NCBI GenBank assembly: GCA_021613535.1
Contig: CP075495.1
Span: forward strand, 14,880,001-14,944,000
Source: Adineta vaga
Lineage: Eukaryota; Rotifera
Direction of reading: 5' to 3'
DNA: 64,000 nucleotides
Every line of letters starts with the position of its first letter. Positions within the stretch are counted from its first letter, which is position 1. Position numbers and translations under genes: made by a program. A model generated the notes under the pieces. It did not search any database. It worked only from the letters and a program-made list of their open reading frames with translations, and was not told where the DNA came from. Below, piece after piece: positions 22,391 through 34,897 of this stretch.

Positions 22391-24771
22391 TTATACAACA
22401 GCTTCATGGTCTCGAATAGGATGATGCAAAAGTAAAATCGAACTATCATGCACAGTGATTGTTTCACCTGGGAGATATCTTTTGCCTTCATCACCTTCAA
22501 TAATAACTGCATCTTTGCTTGTATCTACGATTAATGTCCAATCTGCAGCATATTCTTCTCCCGGTAATTTATAATCAATATAACCATGATAAGCGTTGAA
22601 GATTATATAAAAACTATCATCTGTAACTCGAACACCTAGTGCTGTGCGATGACGCATTCCTCGACCATTGATAAAAACACCAAACGATTTTGCATGATCA
22701 TGTTGCCAATCTTCTTCTTTCATATGTTCACCGTCGAATTTAAACCAAGCAATATCTTCAATTTCACTTAATTTAACTGGTTGACCACGAAACCACGTTC
22801 GACGACGAAACACAGGATGTTGACGACGTAATTTAATTAATTTCTTTGTAAATGCTAATAGCACATTATCAGCAGTTTTCCAATCTAACCATGAGATTTC
22901 ATTATCTTGACAATAGGCATTGTTATTTCCCTGTTGAGTTCGACTCAATTCATCTCCTAATATTCAAATGGATAAATCAGAAAGCAATTCTTTATATCAT
23001 ATAAAGTTCCTTACCAGCAACTAACATTGGTATTCCTTGTGATAAAAATAATGTTGTCAAGAAATTTCGCTTCTGACAATCTCGAAATGCATTGATATGA
23101 ACATCATCGGTTGGACCTTCAACTCCACAGTTCCATGATCGATTATAACTTTCACCATCATCATTGTTTTCACCATTTCTTTCATTATGTTTGTCATTAT
23201 ATGTCACCAAATCATTCAATGTAAATCCATCATGTGCTGTTAAAAAATTGATCGATGCTGTTGGTCCTCGACGTTCTTCACGATACAAATCTGAGCTTCC
23301 AGTGAAACGTTCAGCAAATTCAGACAGCATACTTGGTTGACCACGCCAATAATCTCGGACACAATCTCGATATTTTCCGTTCCATTCTGCCCAGCCTGGT
23401 GGAAACTTTCCAACTTGATATCCATCTTCACCAAGATCCCATGGTTCAGCAAGTAGTTTCACTCGACCAATGACTGGATCTTGATGAATAATATCAAAGA
23501 AGGCACTGAGACGATCAACTGCATGAAGTTCACGAGCAAGTGTTGCTGCTAAATCAAATCTAAACAATACAAACAATACAAACATGAAATGAACGTGTGA
23601 ATAAGAAGTGTTTTACCTAAAACCATCAACATGCATATCTAAAATCCAATATCGAAGACTATCCATGATTAATCGAAGAACATTTGGTAATCGACAATTG
23701 AATGTATTTCCAGTACCAGTATAATCAAAGTAAAATCTTTTATCATCTTCAGCGAGGCGATAGTAACTTCGATTATCAATACCTTTGAATGATAATGTTG
23801 GTCCAAATTGATTCCCTTCGCCTGAATGATTATAGGCAACATCAAGAATAACTTCAATTCCAGCTTTATGTAATTTCTTGACCATTCGTTTAAATTCTAA
23901 GACTTGTTCACCATATGTTCCTGTTGATGAATATCGAACATCTGGAGCAAAGAAACCAATCGTATGATATCCCCAATAATTAGTTAAACCACGATCTTTC
24001 AAATGACGATCCGTTGTGAAATGTTGTATCGGCATTAATTCAACAGCTGTTATTCCCAGACTTTTCAAATAATCAATTGTTACTGGATGCGCTATTGCAG
24101 CATATGTTCCACGAATTTCTTCGGGAATATCTGGATGTAATTTTGTAAAACCTCTGACATGTAATTCATAAATAATTGATTCATGATATGATATGTTGGG
24201 TGGTGCATCACCACCCCAATTGAAACTATTTGAATCAATCACAACACATTTTGGAATATAGGGTGCACTGTCTTCAGTGTTTATTGTTAGATCTTTATCA
24301 GGTGATGGATCATGAATATTATAACCAAATAATGAATCATGCCATTCGAGTGTACCAGTAATAGCACGTGCATATGGATCGATAAGAAGTTTGTTGACGT
24401 TGAAACGATGACCATTGTGAGGATCAAAAGGACCATCAACACGATAAGCATAAATTTGTCCAGGTTCAAAATCCGGTAAATAGATATGCCAAATTTGATG
24501 TGTTTGTTCTAAAATGAATTTGAAAGGACATACTAATTATGAAAGAAAACTTTCACAACATACCTTTCATTCTAATTCGACTATATTCGATTAATTCATC
24601 TTTGTTGTCATGATGTGGTCGAAATAAACATAAATAAACTTTCGTTGCAAATTCTGAATATAATGCAAAATTAATTCCATGACCATCATAGTATGCACCT
24701 AGTGGGTGTGGATTTCCTGGATATGTTATTAATTTTGATTCTTCCCAATTTAAACTACACGATCCACTCAT
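22391..24771 (-). CDS. Bacterial-type glycogen debranching enzyme GlgX/isoamylase, copy 2 (736 aa, full length)
   Basis: Exons 24771-24564, 24508-23617, 23559-23015 and 22956-22391; the first three have exactly the same lengths (208, 892, 545 nt) and splice phases as copy 1. The CBM48 domain ([16 protein letters not shown]) and GH13 barrel are complete with nucleophile in [11 protein letters not shown], acid/base in [10 protein letters not shown] and third Asp in [11 protein letters not shown]. The C-terminal beta-domain is complete ([18 protein letters not shown]). It should debranch glycogen by alpha-1,6 hydrolysis. A 3' splice-like site just upstream (near 24793) suggests a 5'-UTR intron, so the start [13 protein letters not shown] is chosen. 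Most divergence from copy 1 is at the two ends. Confidence 0.92.
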
Positions 24772-26357
24772 ATCGATTGAAGAATTTAATTCTACAAAAA
24801 AAGAAAATAGAAGATATTCGTTACTGTTTAAATTGTACAAGAATGTTAAGTACAAATGCAATAGACTAGTCTGTTCTCTTTCTTTTATAAATTTACTTTA
24901 TTTCGTTAACACAAACCGATTACAAATACCCTTTATCTACCATCGTTGCACTCTTATTGGATATCGAATATGTGTATGCAGTTGGAGAGCAACGTTATTT
25001 ATAGTCACTATGATTGTTAGTCAACCAATCGGTCAATGACTTTGTGATTGAAAAAGAAGTTAAAGCTAATAAAAATTGTTCTTATGAGGGTTTTTCAAAA
25101 GAAATTCTTGTATTGACAAGAACGTAAAACACACAATAATATAAAGGTTATACCGAACATATGTTACCAATGCGAGCGAGTTGAAACATGCCTTAATATA
25201 TTTTTCTCTCGTTTGTAAACAGTAACTACCAACTTATTTTTAATTTTGTTATCAAACGCAATATAAACGAAAGAAAAAGATATCTTCAGGGTGTATGATA
25301 TTGACACGTGATAGAGTTTCTTTGCGTATTCTATTTTCTACTATTTGACTTTACATATAGTTTTTGTTTTTATTTATAATCTGAAGAAAAACTCGGAAGA
25401 ATATAGCACGTGGTTCTCACTACGATAAAACATCCTCAATGACCTCTGTCGTATACTATAAGAACGAGTATAATCTATTATTAGGTCTATGCAAATGTAA
25501 TACTTGCTTTTCCTACTTTTGACCTTAACAGAAAATTCAATTGAAAACTAGTGGTTATGTTCGAAAAGTGTATAAATGATTCATTATTCGACATACTTTC
25601 ATCTCTAAGGTTATCTTTCATAGTATAACTATCTCAACTTTTATCAACCTATATTTAGTGTATGTAATAATAGAATATCAGATGAATCATTCCATTGCAT
25701 GAAAAATGAGAATATTTGATTGTCATCCAATAGTTCGTAAATACACAATAAGTTTACAAAATGACTTTCCTCTCTTATTCTATCGATCGAAACTAACCTG
25801 AACATCAATAATAACAAACTATTTGTTATCGTTGTCTTTTATGATAAATTTATCTTTCGAACTTTTGAATTAGATTTCAATGAGACTGATCGAATATAAA
25901 TTGTATCAATCAAACATAACTTTTTTCCTTTTGTTTTTTTTCCACATTCTTCATTCTAAAATGCCTAACAATGACCTAAAAAAAATATTTAAAGAACTGA
26001 CGTAATATATTCATGCAGAGGAAATACAGACCAGTATGTACAATTTGTTTACATATCATCTATTCTGTATGGTAGATTACTTACTAATCGCTGTTCGGGT
26101 ATTAGAGAAAAGAACAGAAAAATAACGTGAGATTATATTTCATAGAGACAGATAGAGACTACCAATCTGTTCTTGTTTTCTTAGACGTTATTTTCTCTTT
26201 ACTTGCTCTCTTTCATCCTTTGTGATTTTGAATACCAGTGATTAATTACTAATATGTTATAGTTTCTTTTACATCTATTAAAAACAAAAAGTAAAGATGG
26301 ATTCTGATAAAACATCATCAAAATATTTTTTTTTTAAAAACGCAAACAATCATTCGT
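24772..26357. other. Intergenic between GlgX copy 2 and UROD
   Basis: About 1.6 kb without a supportable gene, RNA or element; short AT-rich frames only. Confidence 0.45.
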
Positions 26358-27559
26358 TTATCTATTCGAATTAAATGTCTTTATGGATGTTTCAGATGAA
26401 ATCATTTCGCTTGATATTCGATGTACTGTATCAATAAAATGTTTCACATTATCAATATTTGCATCTGGATAAATTCCATGTCCTAAATTTGCAATGTAGT
26501 GTTTTGTTCCGAAAATTTCAAGCATTTGTTTTATCATTTTTTCTAAATCATTAGTTGATGCATAAAGTGCACATGGATCAAGATTGCCTTGTAAAGTTAC
26601 TGTTGGATATTTTTCTCGTATTGTTCGAATTTGTTTTCGTGTTATTGACCAATCGAGACCAACGACATCAAATGATGATGAACATAGCTCATCTATTGCA
26701 TAGTGAGAATCTTTTGCAAAAATAATTAATGGAACATATGGAATATGACGACGTGTTAATCCTTCACGAACACCTTTTGCAATCTGACGTAAATATGGAA
26801 GAGAAAAACGAACAAATAAATCATGATTTAAACAACCACAATGTGATTCAAATAATTGAAGAAGTTGAGCACCTGCACAAACTTGTTCAACAAGATGATC
26901 GATGACAAAATGAGTTAAAAATTGAAGAAGATCATGAGATTCTTCAACATATGTATATAACCATTTTTTTGCTTTCGAATGAGTTTCACTACCTTTTCCT
27001 AAAATCAAAAGCAAACTTTTTAAATATGTTTTAAAATTTCATTTTTACCTTCAACCATATATGACATCAGCGTCCATGGTGCACCACTAAAACCAATTAA
27101 TGGACATTGACCATTTAATGCATGTCTTGTCAAAGTAATTGCATCATAAACATATCTTAATTCGACACTTGCTTGTCTCGTTCGATCAACACGTAATTTA
27201 ATATCAGCGGGCACATCTAATGGATGTGCAAAACGTGGTCCTTCTTTTGCAACCATATCAACTTGCATACCAAGTGCTTGTGGTACAACGAGTATATCAC
27301 TGAAAATGATTGCAGCATCAAGATCAAATCGTCGCAATGGTTGAAGAGTCACTTCACAACATAATGCTGGTGTTCGACAAACATCGAAAAAGGAATGTTC
27401 ACTTCGAAGTGATAAATATTCCGGTAAATAACGACCTGCTTGACGCATTATCCATATTGGAACACGTTCAACTGGTTCGCCACGACATGCGCGTAGTATT
27501 AAATTATTCTTTATGGGTGGAAATTCTTGTTGAAGTTGTTTTATCGTTGAATTAGACAT
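26358..27559 (-). CDS. UROD: Uroporphyrinogen decarboxylase (383 aa, 2 exons)
   Basis: Two exons (27559-27049, 26998-26358) joined across a 50-bp intron give 383 aa, slightly longer than the usual about 365. Family signatures are clear: the substrate-binding loop [28 protein letters not shown] with the catalytic Asp, [16 protein letters not shown], and the C-terminal [18 protein letters not shown] with the active-site His. The enzyme removes four carboxyl groups from uroporphyrinogen III to form coproporphyrinogen III in cytosolic haem synthesis. The extra length is a short Ser/Thr tail and N-terminal extension. The start MSNSTIK is preferred to an upstream in-frame Met in AT-rich sequence. 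Confidence 0.95.
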
Positions 27560-28602
27560 ATCTAAAATTGATTTTAGAAAACAAATTAACAATCATGTAG
27601 ATATTGTAATTAATATTCGTCGTACTTTCACAAAGAGAAAGAGAGAAGAACTTTTGACATATGGAAAGTAAAATGAAATTTAATACTATTATGAACAGTC
27701 AACTATAGAATCATGACTGATACAAACAGCTATTTTGTATTGAATGATGAATAGATAAAGACATGAATATGAGTAAGAAAAGAATGACTGACATTGTTTT
27801 TTTGGAATTAATTTATTTTCTTGTGTACATCCCAAGAGATATTATGTTTCAACTAATAATGTCGACAAAATATCAAATTCTTCTATTATTTCCTCTATAT
27901 TTCATTCTCTTTTCTTAAAGAATATTATATTGAATTACCTTTTTAATATGTCTCTATCAAAAAAATCTATTGTTGTGATACGTTTCGTGCAAAACAACCG
28001 TCTTAGTTATAATATATCAATCCAATTTCAAACAAACCATCATTTATCTATTGATAGAAAAAATTAGAAAGATCTTATTGGTTGATACTAGATACAAATC
28101 ATGTGTTTTCTATCAATTCTTTCTTCATGACTATTGACATCTATATTGAATAAATGCTTATTTTAATTTTTAGTTTATCAAAAAATTCATTTTCTGTATG
28201 ACATACCGAATTTTTTTCTAATAGAAACTATCAAATGTCCTTAAAAGCGACATCTATAATAGTTATTTGTATAGATAAAAGAGATTTTCGATGTTTTTCT
28301 TCTTAAAATAAATAAAAAAAAATGAAAAACTAAACTTTCTAAAAGATACGAAGGTCAAAATCATACGGCAATGGTAATGTCTATAATGGAATATATAAAA
28401 ACGTAAACACACGCGAGTTAATGATTCATCGATCAATTTACGCTCGTTTCTTTGTCTTTCTCGAATAGAAGGTTCTTTTTTTAGTTCAAAGAAAAAATCA
28501 AATTAATTCTATTTAGATAAACGTTTAATTTTGGAAAATCCTCACAACGAACAACAATTTTGTTAATTCATCTAAAAATTTCTTTTTCTTATTTGTTATG
28601 AA
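27560..28602. other. Divergent intergenic region UROD / OSER1-like
   Basis: About 1 kb of AT-rich DNA between divergently transcribed genes, which should contain both promoters. No motif could be assigned. Confidence 0.4.
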
Positions 28603-29385
28603 ATGGATCAACGCGAATTAATCGATGAAATCAAAAAAGATACGAAAACTAAATCATCTTCAATATCTGATATTGATCAATTATGTGATTTAATTGATGA
28701 AAGTACATTTGGTGGTTGTGTTCAGGGGTAAAACAAATTTATTTTGCTTTAGTTTGATTTTATCAATGAAAATTGTCGATTTAGATCTTCACAAAAATCA
28801 TCTTCAAATTTATCTGTACGATTTCGTTCAGTACCGTCGTGTCAAGTAAAAGCATTTCGTTCATCTCGTTTGAAACGTTTACATACCTGTTCATCAGTCA
28901 CAAAAATTGAAGAAGAAGATACTTCAGGAGAAAAATCTTCTTGTCGATCATTAATTCCATATACACGTCGAACATTTTCAATGCGTTTTTCACTAACAAC
29001 ACCATCATTATTAAATCGTTTTCGTTCTTTATCGACATGTCATTTTCCTCAATCTCGACGTAGTTCACATCATTCATCAAATCTTCGTTCACATCATATT
29101 CGTTATCCATCTTCAACAACAATAACTTTATTTCGTACGAAATCAATTTTACCTGCAATTGTTGAAGAAGAATCAGCGAATGATAATCTATCATCCTCAT
29201 CATTATCAACCACAACAACAACAACAGCAGCATCAACTACTCAATCTCAGTTATCATGTACGATTGTTGATACACGACGACCAGCAGCAAATTCATGTAA
29301 TGTCGAAGAATTAGCTGCCTATTTGGATAATTTCCTCTATTTACCTAAATCATTATCGGGTGCCGCTGAACTTATGTATACATAA
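28603..29385 (+). CDS. OSER1-like (oxidative-stress-responsive serine-rich) protein (241 aa, 2 exons)
   Basis: Exon 1 (28603-28727) and exon 2 (28785-29385) give 241 aa. The acidic start (ELIDEIKKDTKTKSSSISD) is followed by a Ser/Arg/His-rich middle and a Thr run. The C-terminal block VEELAAYLDNFLYLPKSLSG, ending AELMYT, resembles the conserved C-terminus of the OSER1 (C20orf111/DUF776) family, which is nuclear and linked to oxidative-stress response. The assignment rests mainly on that C-terminal block. The second exon plus 3' flank recurs as a near-identical truncated copy at about 33.9-34.7 kb. Confidence 0.65.
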
Positions 29386-30132
29386 TCTTACTAAAATTTT
29401 CATTTTGAATTTATCAAGAATATTTATTTGATAATATTTATCATTTAAATGGTTCGAAAAATTAAACCAAACAAATAGAGTGAACAGTTTGTACAGAGTC
29501 TTGTGTTCATTTATCTATATACATATATTAAACTGTATACCGTTGCTAATTAAGATCATATCAACTAATTAATAAACATGGATGGTTAATCATTTCTTTT
29601 CGTTTCTCTTCTTTTTTCAAAATATTATTTTTTCGGAATAGTTTTATCGCATCGAGGTTATATGAAATTTTTCACATATTTATATATGATAAGCGTGTGT
29701 CAATTATCTACTTGAGCAAATGAATGTTTCATTGCAAAAATTTTACTGATGCTTTGTAGCAAGAGAATGTGAATGATGACAGGTTTGGACTAGATATATA
29801 CTAGTTTGTCTAGATCGGACCAAAACGTGGAACATGGATATCTTTTTTCTTATTAAGGAAAATATTTATAAATAATCTTATCATAACTGTATATAGTAAC
29901 TCGACATAGTTTGTCTATTCTTCATATTCGCAACGATCAATGTGAAGAAATTTATGTTATTAAAATAGACAAAAAGAAAGAGTTGGCATCGACAAATTAG
30001 ATTTGTTATTTATAAAGATCAAAATAAGAACTCTATGTTTATTTTGTTATGAAATGGTAAATATAACAAAAAGAACTTATTTAATAGATGAGAATTTGAA
30101 ACGCATAGTTTCATGTTTGAATAAGGGAATAG
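29386..30132. other. Convergent intergenic region
   Basis: The first about 230 bp (3' UTR of the OSER1-like gene) is duplicated at 34456-34690. The rest is AT-rich with nothing recognised. Confidence 0.5.
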
Positions 30133-32119
30133 TTAGCGTGTAAATGCAAATGGAAAATAATCCCGTATAAGATCTAAATTCAAATTGTTCGGTTTGTCAA
30201 GTATGCATATGTGTTCGATTTTCGAACAATTTAATCGCATGTTATCTCTTGTAAAATTGCTTGTAACTCTTTTTAATGAATTATAATTGACAACAAGATT
30301 AATATTGCCATTAAGATATGTATTTGTACTAGATAGAAATTCTTCTACATAATCATCATGAGCATCTTCTATATCCAGAAAAATAAGATGATTATATTTG
30401 GCTATTGATGAATTGTAAGATTCTTCACGTTTTTGTTGTTGATGATTAGTCAAAGATAAATGTTGAACAAATGGAAGTGATCGTGATACTTGAACTAAGA
30501 AGTTATGTTCAAAAGGACGTTCATCATATAATGATATTTTACGAACATATTCAAATAATCCACCTGGAAAATGATTTGTTATATTCAAATAATATGGTGT
30601 TTCAGATGGATATGAATAGAAATGATACTGTGCTAATTTTCTTACGGGAAAAAAATCAAAATAAGATATAGTTTTACGAGAATGAACATCAATGAATGTT
30701 TTGTCAATATCTTTGTTTAATGGTAAATCCATCTGATTAGTAATTATAAGTGAACGAATATCAAATTGAAATATATTTAATTGTGACATACGATTGAGAA
30801 GATTTTTCTTCAAATAATTTTCATCAATAAATCCATTATCAACATAGGTAGTAACATATAAACCAAGTTCTTCTAAATTTGTCATTCCATAAATAATTGG
30901 TAAAAAAAATTCTTCAAAACTTGACATTTCCCAACCACAAGATAAAACGAAACATTTCAGATTTGTGGTTTTTAACTAAAAGAATAAGGAAAGAGTGAAA
31001 TTTTTTTTTTCTTTCAAAGAAAAGCATACTTTATCATTTGATAATAATAGGGATCTTACAAAAACAGTGTTAACCACATCAACAACAAGGGTTTGAAGTT
31101 GACTGAAACGACCATCGAGTAGATAAACAAATTGTGACAAACTTTGAACCTTAATATTTAATACAATAAGATTTGAAGAAGAAAATCTCCAAATTGGGAA
31201 GGAAGACATTAACCGGAAAATATCTTCACATGATGATTCAGTTAATTTAAAGTATGTTAAATTAATAAACACAGAAAAAACACGAGTGCAAATTTTCATC
31301 GATGCCAACAAATTATCGTTTTTTCTTTCGTTCATTGTTATAATAAGCGTTGTTATTTGATTCTTGAAAACACCAGATGAAAGACGTGTATCTAAACATA
31401 TAAACACGCAACTTGTAATCAGACATATATTCAGCTACACATGAAAGTTTAAAAGAATCTTTGATATCAACAAATTTAGAAATAATTATTCATCGCCTTT
31501 TGATCTTTTCTGTTAGGTAAGTTCGTGGCAATAATAAGCCTCATGTTTTACATTTTGCTTTCCATTTGCAAATTACAAAGAATATAATTTGTTACATAAA
31601 TCCTTAAGAATGAGTCTTTTTCAAATTTAATACGGAAAAATGAATTAGACTTATGCATTGGTACGATTTTTTCAGAAATAACTCATTTGTTTACAATTAA
31701 CCGAATTTTTGGAAGACTTTCTTACCGATAAACAGTCGTCTAGCAGTCTTTTCTTTGATATTGTATAATCCAAGTCCATATAGGTTGGGATAATCGGCAG
31801 CAAGTAGAACACGTTTTGCAGATGATGCGTCTAGGTGAAACCATTTGATTTTAGGAGAAATATCGGGTAATATTTGTAGACGAAATCGATTTAATGTAAC
31901 ATCCGAGGAGAATTTACTAAGAAATTTTCTAGGCGACCATTTGACAAAATTAAGACTACTTGCAAATATTGGATCACGCATTATTCTGTTGAAACGTTTA
32001 TTGACATTGTGCAAAGAATAGAGTACATCGAAATTATCCAAGTTTTTAAAAATAATAAGAAGAATTTCATCAGACAGATCATTGAATTCGACTGTGGAAT
32101 ATTCCATATTCATCTTCAC
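30133..32119 (-). CDS. F-box / leucine-rich protein (532 aa, 3 exons)
   Basis: Three exons (32119-31726, 31391-31030, 30975-30133) splice in frame to 532 aa. The N-terminus is a standard F-box (FNDLSDEILLIIFKNLDNFD, then LHNVNKRFNRIM). The remainder is an irregular leucine-rich region typical of the bdelloid F-box family (LIVLNIKVQSLSQFVYLLDG, LTYFKLTESS, LKCFVLSCGWEMSS). F-box proteins bind Skp1 and present substrates to an SCF ubiquitin ligase; the substrate here is unknown. The first intron is 334 bp, long for this window, and the second 54 bp. No disabling change was seen. Confidence 0.8.
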
Positions 32120-32566
32120 CTATCTATGTGTCGCATCGAAGAAAAGTTCATATTTATATACGAACAGACACAAAATGGACTAGACAAATGAAAACGAAAT
32201 TGAGAAAAAATGATTGATGTTGCTATTGCTACTTAACAGCACCAATCATATTTCTTAGTCAATAGTGTAATTCGTCCTTTCTTTCGAAATAATATACATT
32301 CATTTTAAATGACCGACATCATCGTCAAGACGAACAATAACAAAATATTGTTCAATGAGTCAATATTTTTTCTCTTGCTTATAAAATTACTTTCATGCAT
32401 TATTACTATAATTTTATATATAAGTTGAATTAAAGATTACATCTGTTTAGTTAGATCAATACAACATATATATCTATTATAATTAACTTGAAATATTTTT
32501 ATCTTATGTTGACAGACAAAGGAAAAAAGAGAAAATGAGTAACACGAGTTGCACATTCACGCCTGT
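32120..32566. other. Intergenic, AT-rich
   Basis: No gene or repeat recognised. Confidence 0.35.
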
Positions 32567-33842
32567 TTAATTTTGTGTACGACTTGTACGTTTTTGTTGA
32601 AATTCAGCATCAAAAAATTTTTCTAATTCATTGCATAGATCCGATAAACTTTGTAAACTAAAAAGAAAGAACTTCTTTCACATGAAAGTGTTAAAGTTTT
32701 AACTTACGAAACTGTTGTACTCGTGGTTTTTACATATTTTGTCATATCAATATCGATGCTACATTACTTTAACTAAAATTGAAAAAGGAAATTCTTCAAA
32801 TTTACGAAAAAAGTATCTTACTTCATTTGTTATTCTCATTGAATCATTGACTTTTTTCATTACCAAAGGAGTACGATTATAATTAATGCAGTAGTCCACG
32901 TAATATCTATTTTCATCTTGTTTAGCAAGTGCTATTATGGACATCGGTTTCTATAAAAAAAAGTAGGAAATGTTTTTTCAGAAATGAGAAAAAAGATATT
33001 TGCATTACGATGATATTAAATTCGTAAATAATAAACGTGTGAACAAATAAAAAGAGATGATCCTAAACCATTTTGAATTTCAGTACAATTTTTTTCAAGT
33101 ACTTTTTCGAATAATGTATCCATAGTGTTTTATCGATTGTAATAATATTGTATAATTTAAATAACAAATTTGAGAGAAAGTTTTCAAATCTTTCTGTGAT
33201 TCTATACGTGCTTTATGTGAATGTGTGTGTTTGTAATCGATCAGTTTCTATGATGACGTGAAAACGGGAAATACGTAAGTATAAATATTTATATGTACGA
33301 AGAATGGAAAAGAAGAAAGACGATAAAGAAAAAAGTGATGCATATAAAACGACATGATGCATCGATACGATATTACCTCGATTTAAATTCATTATAACAG
33401 AAAAAGAAATATTTGAACTTAGTTCTTACACCAAGAATCGAACTCTCGTTAAGAAAAACTTTCATACTTTTCCATTTGTTTTTATTAATTTTCTTTTGAA
33501 TGTCTTTTTTCAGAAGTTGAATCACCTGTTGTTTGCAGAATATCTGTTTCATTAAGTAATTTTTTTCTTCCGAATCATTCAATGGTTTTTAAATAAATAT
33601 TGCTTTGGAATCAACTGGTCCCGTTATCTTCTTTCCGTTTTCATTTTACAAAAGAAAGAAAATAACAAGCGTGGAAAGTTTTCTCTTCAGGATTGAACTT
33701 TTTGAATTGAATTTGAAATTGTCACAAGTGTTTTAATTAATTTTGGACCAATGTTTATCGATATATCAGTTAAATTCAGATCGATTTTTCTTTCATTATT
33801 CTCTATTAAAATGATTAAATCAGTTTCTAAATCAGACATTCT
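32567..33842 (-). CDS. Possible multi-exon gene of unknown family, structure unresolved
   Basis: Several coding-like minus-strand segments follow one another. They are MSDLETDLIILIENNERK (33842 down), NDSEEKNYLMKQIF with KKDIQKKINKNK (33582 down), MDTLFEKVLEKNCTEIQNGL (33123 down), KPMSIIALAKQDENRYYVDY (32950-32822), and a last exon ending LCNELEKFFDAEFQQKR and stop at 32567. Some joints fit (33123 exon to 32950 exon, phase 0). Others, including the one after 32822, give no valid frame with GT-AG sites. It may be one damaged gene or two small neighbours. The charged, helical composition suggests a small complex subunit, which is only an impression. The duplicated OSER1 fragment abuts its 5' side. 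Confidence 0.35.
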
Positions 33843-33898
33843 TATGGAGATAAAACCTTTTTTTAAAGAAAAACAAAGAAATTCTTATCTTTCATAAA

Positions 33899-34690
33899 AG
33901 TCATCTTCAAATTTATCTCTACGATTTCGTTCATCTCGTTTGAAACGTTTACATACCTGTTCATCAGTCACAAAAATTGAAGAAGAAGATACTTCAGGAG
34001 AAAAATCTTCTTGTCGATCATTAATTCCATATACACGTCGAACATTTTCAATGCGTTTTTCACTAACAACACCATCATTATTAAATCGTTTTCGTTCTTT
34101 ATCGACATGTCATTTTCCTCAATCTCGACGTAGTTCACATCATTCATCAAATCTTCGTTCACATCATATTCGTTATCCATCTTCAACAACAATAACTTTA
34201 TTTCGTACGAAATCAATTTTACCTGCAATTGTTGAAGAAGAATCAGCGAATGATAATCTATCATCCTCATCATTATCAACCACAACAACAACAACAGCAG
34301 CATCAACTACTCAATCTCAGTTATCATGTACGATTGTTGATACACGACGACCAGCAGCAAATTCATGTAATGTCGAAGAATTAGCTGCCTATTTGGATAA
34401 TTTCCTCTATTTACCTAAATCATTATCGGGTGCCGCTGAACTTATGTATACATAATCTTACTAAAATTTTCATTTTGAATTTATCAAGAATATTTATTTG
34501 ATAATATTTATCATTTAAATGGTTCGAAAAATTAAACCAAACAAATAGAGTGAACAGTTTGTACAGAGTCTTGTGTTCATTTATCTATATACATATATTA
34601 AACTGTATACCGTTGCTAATTAAGATCATATCAACTAATTAATAAACATGGATGGTTAATCATTTCTTTTCGTTTCTCTTCTTTTTTTCC
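33899..34690 (+). pseudogene. Recent truncated duplicate of the OSER1-like gene (exon 2 + 3' UTR)
   Basis: This stretch is essentially identical to 28798-29615. It lacks exon 1, the intron and the start codon. Within the coding part a 33-bp segment is deleted exactly between two copies of ATTTCGTTCA, leaving one copy. Downstream of the deletion the 171-codon frame and about 230 bp of 3' flank are unchanged. The left junction is near 33899 and the right junction lies in a T-rich run near 34690. The near-absence of substitutions indicates a very recent local duplication. Without promoter and exon 1 it is probably not expressed as a protein, though an internal ATG keeps 171 codons open. Confidence 0.85.
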
Positions 34691-34897
34691 TCATGAGTAA
34701 CGTTATCATATCCAGGTTATATGTTATTATTCACATACTTCTGTATGATAACTATGTATTAATAATGCACTTAGAAATGAATAGTACCAATATGACTGAA
34801 TCATTCGAAAATGTTTCGAGAAAAATATTTTACTGAAACTTTGTTTAATCTTAAAGTATAATGTACATAATAATGTTGCCGATTCATCTGGAAGGAT

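Noticed and set aside
22992-23585. Independent ORFs starting [15 protein letters not shown] in both GlgX genes
   Set aside because: The start lies in the short intron read through; the real junction joins DGFR to FDLAATLAR across that intron.
28898-29236. Minus-strand 112-codon frame antisense to the OSER1-like gene (and its duplicate at 33968-34306)
   Set aside because: It is the shadow of a Ser/Thr-rich coding exon; its Leu/Met/Asp-rich peptide has no independent support.
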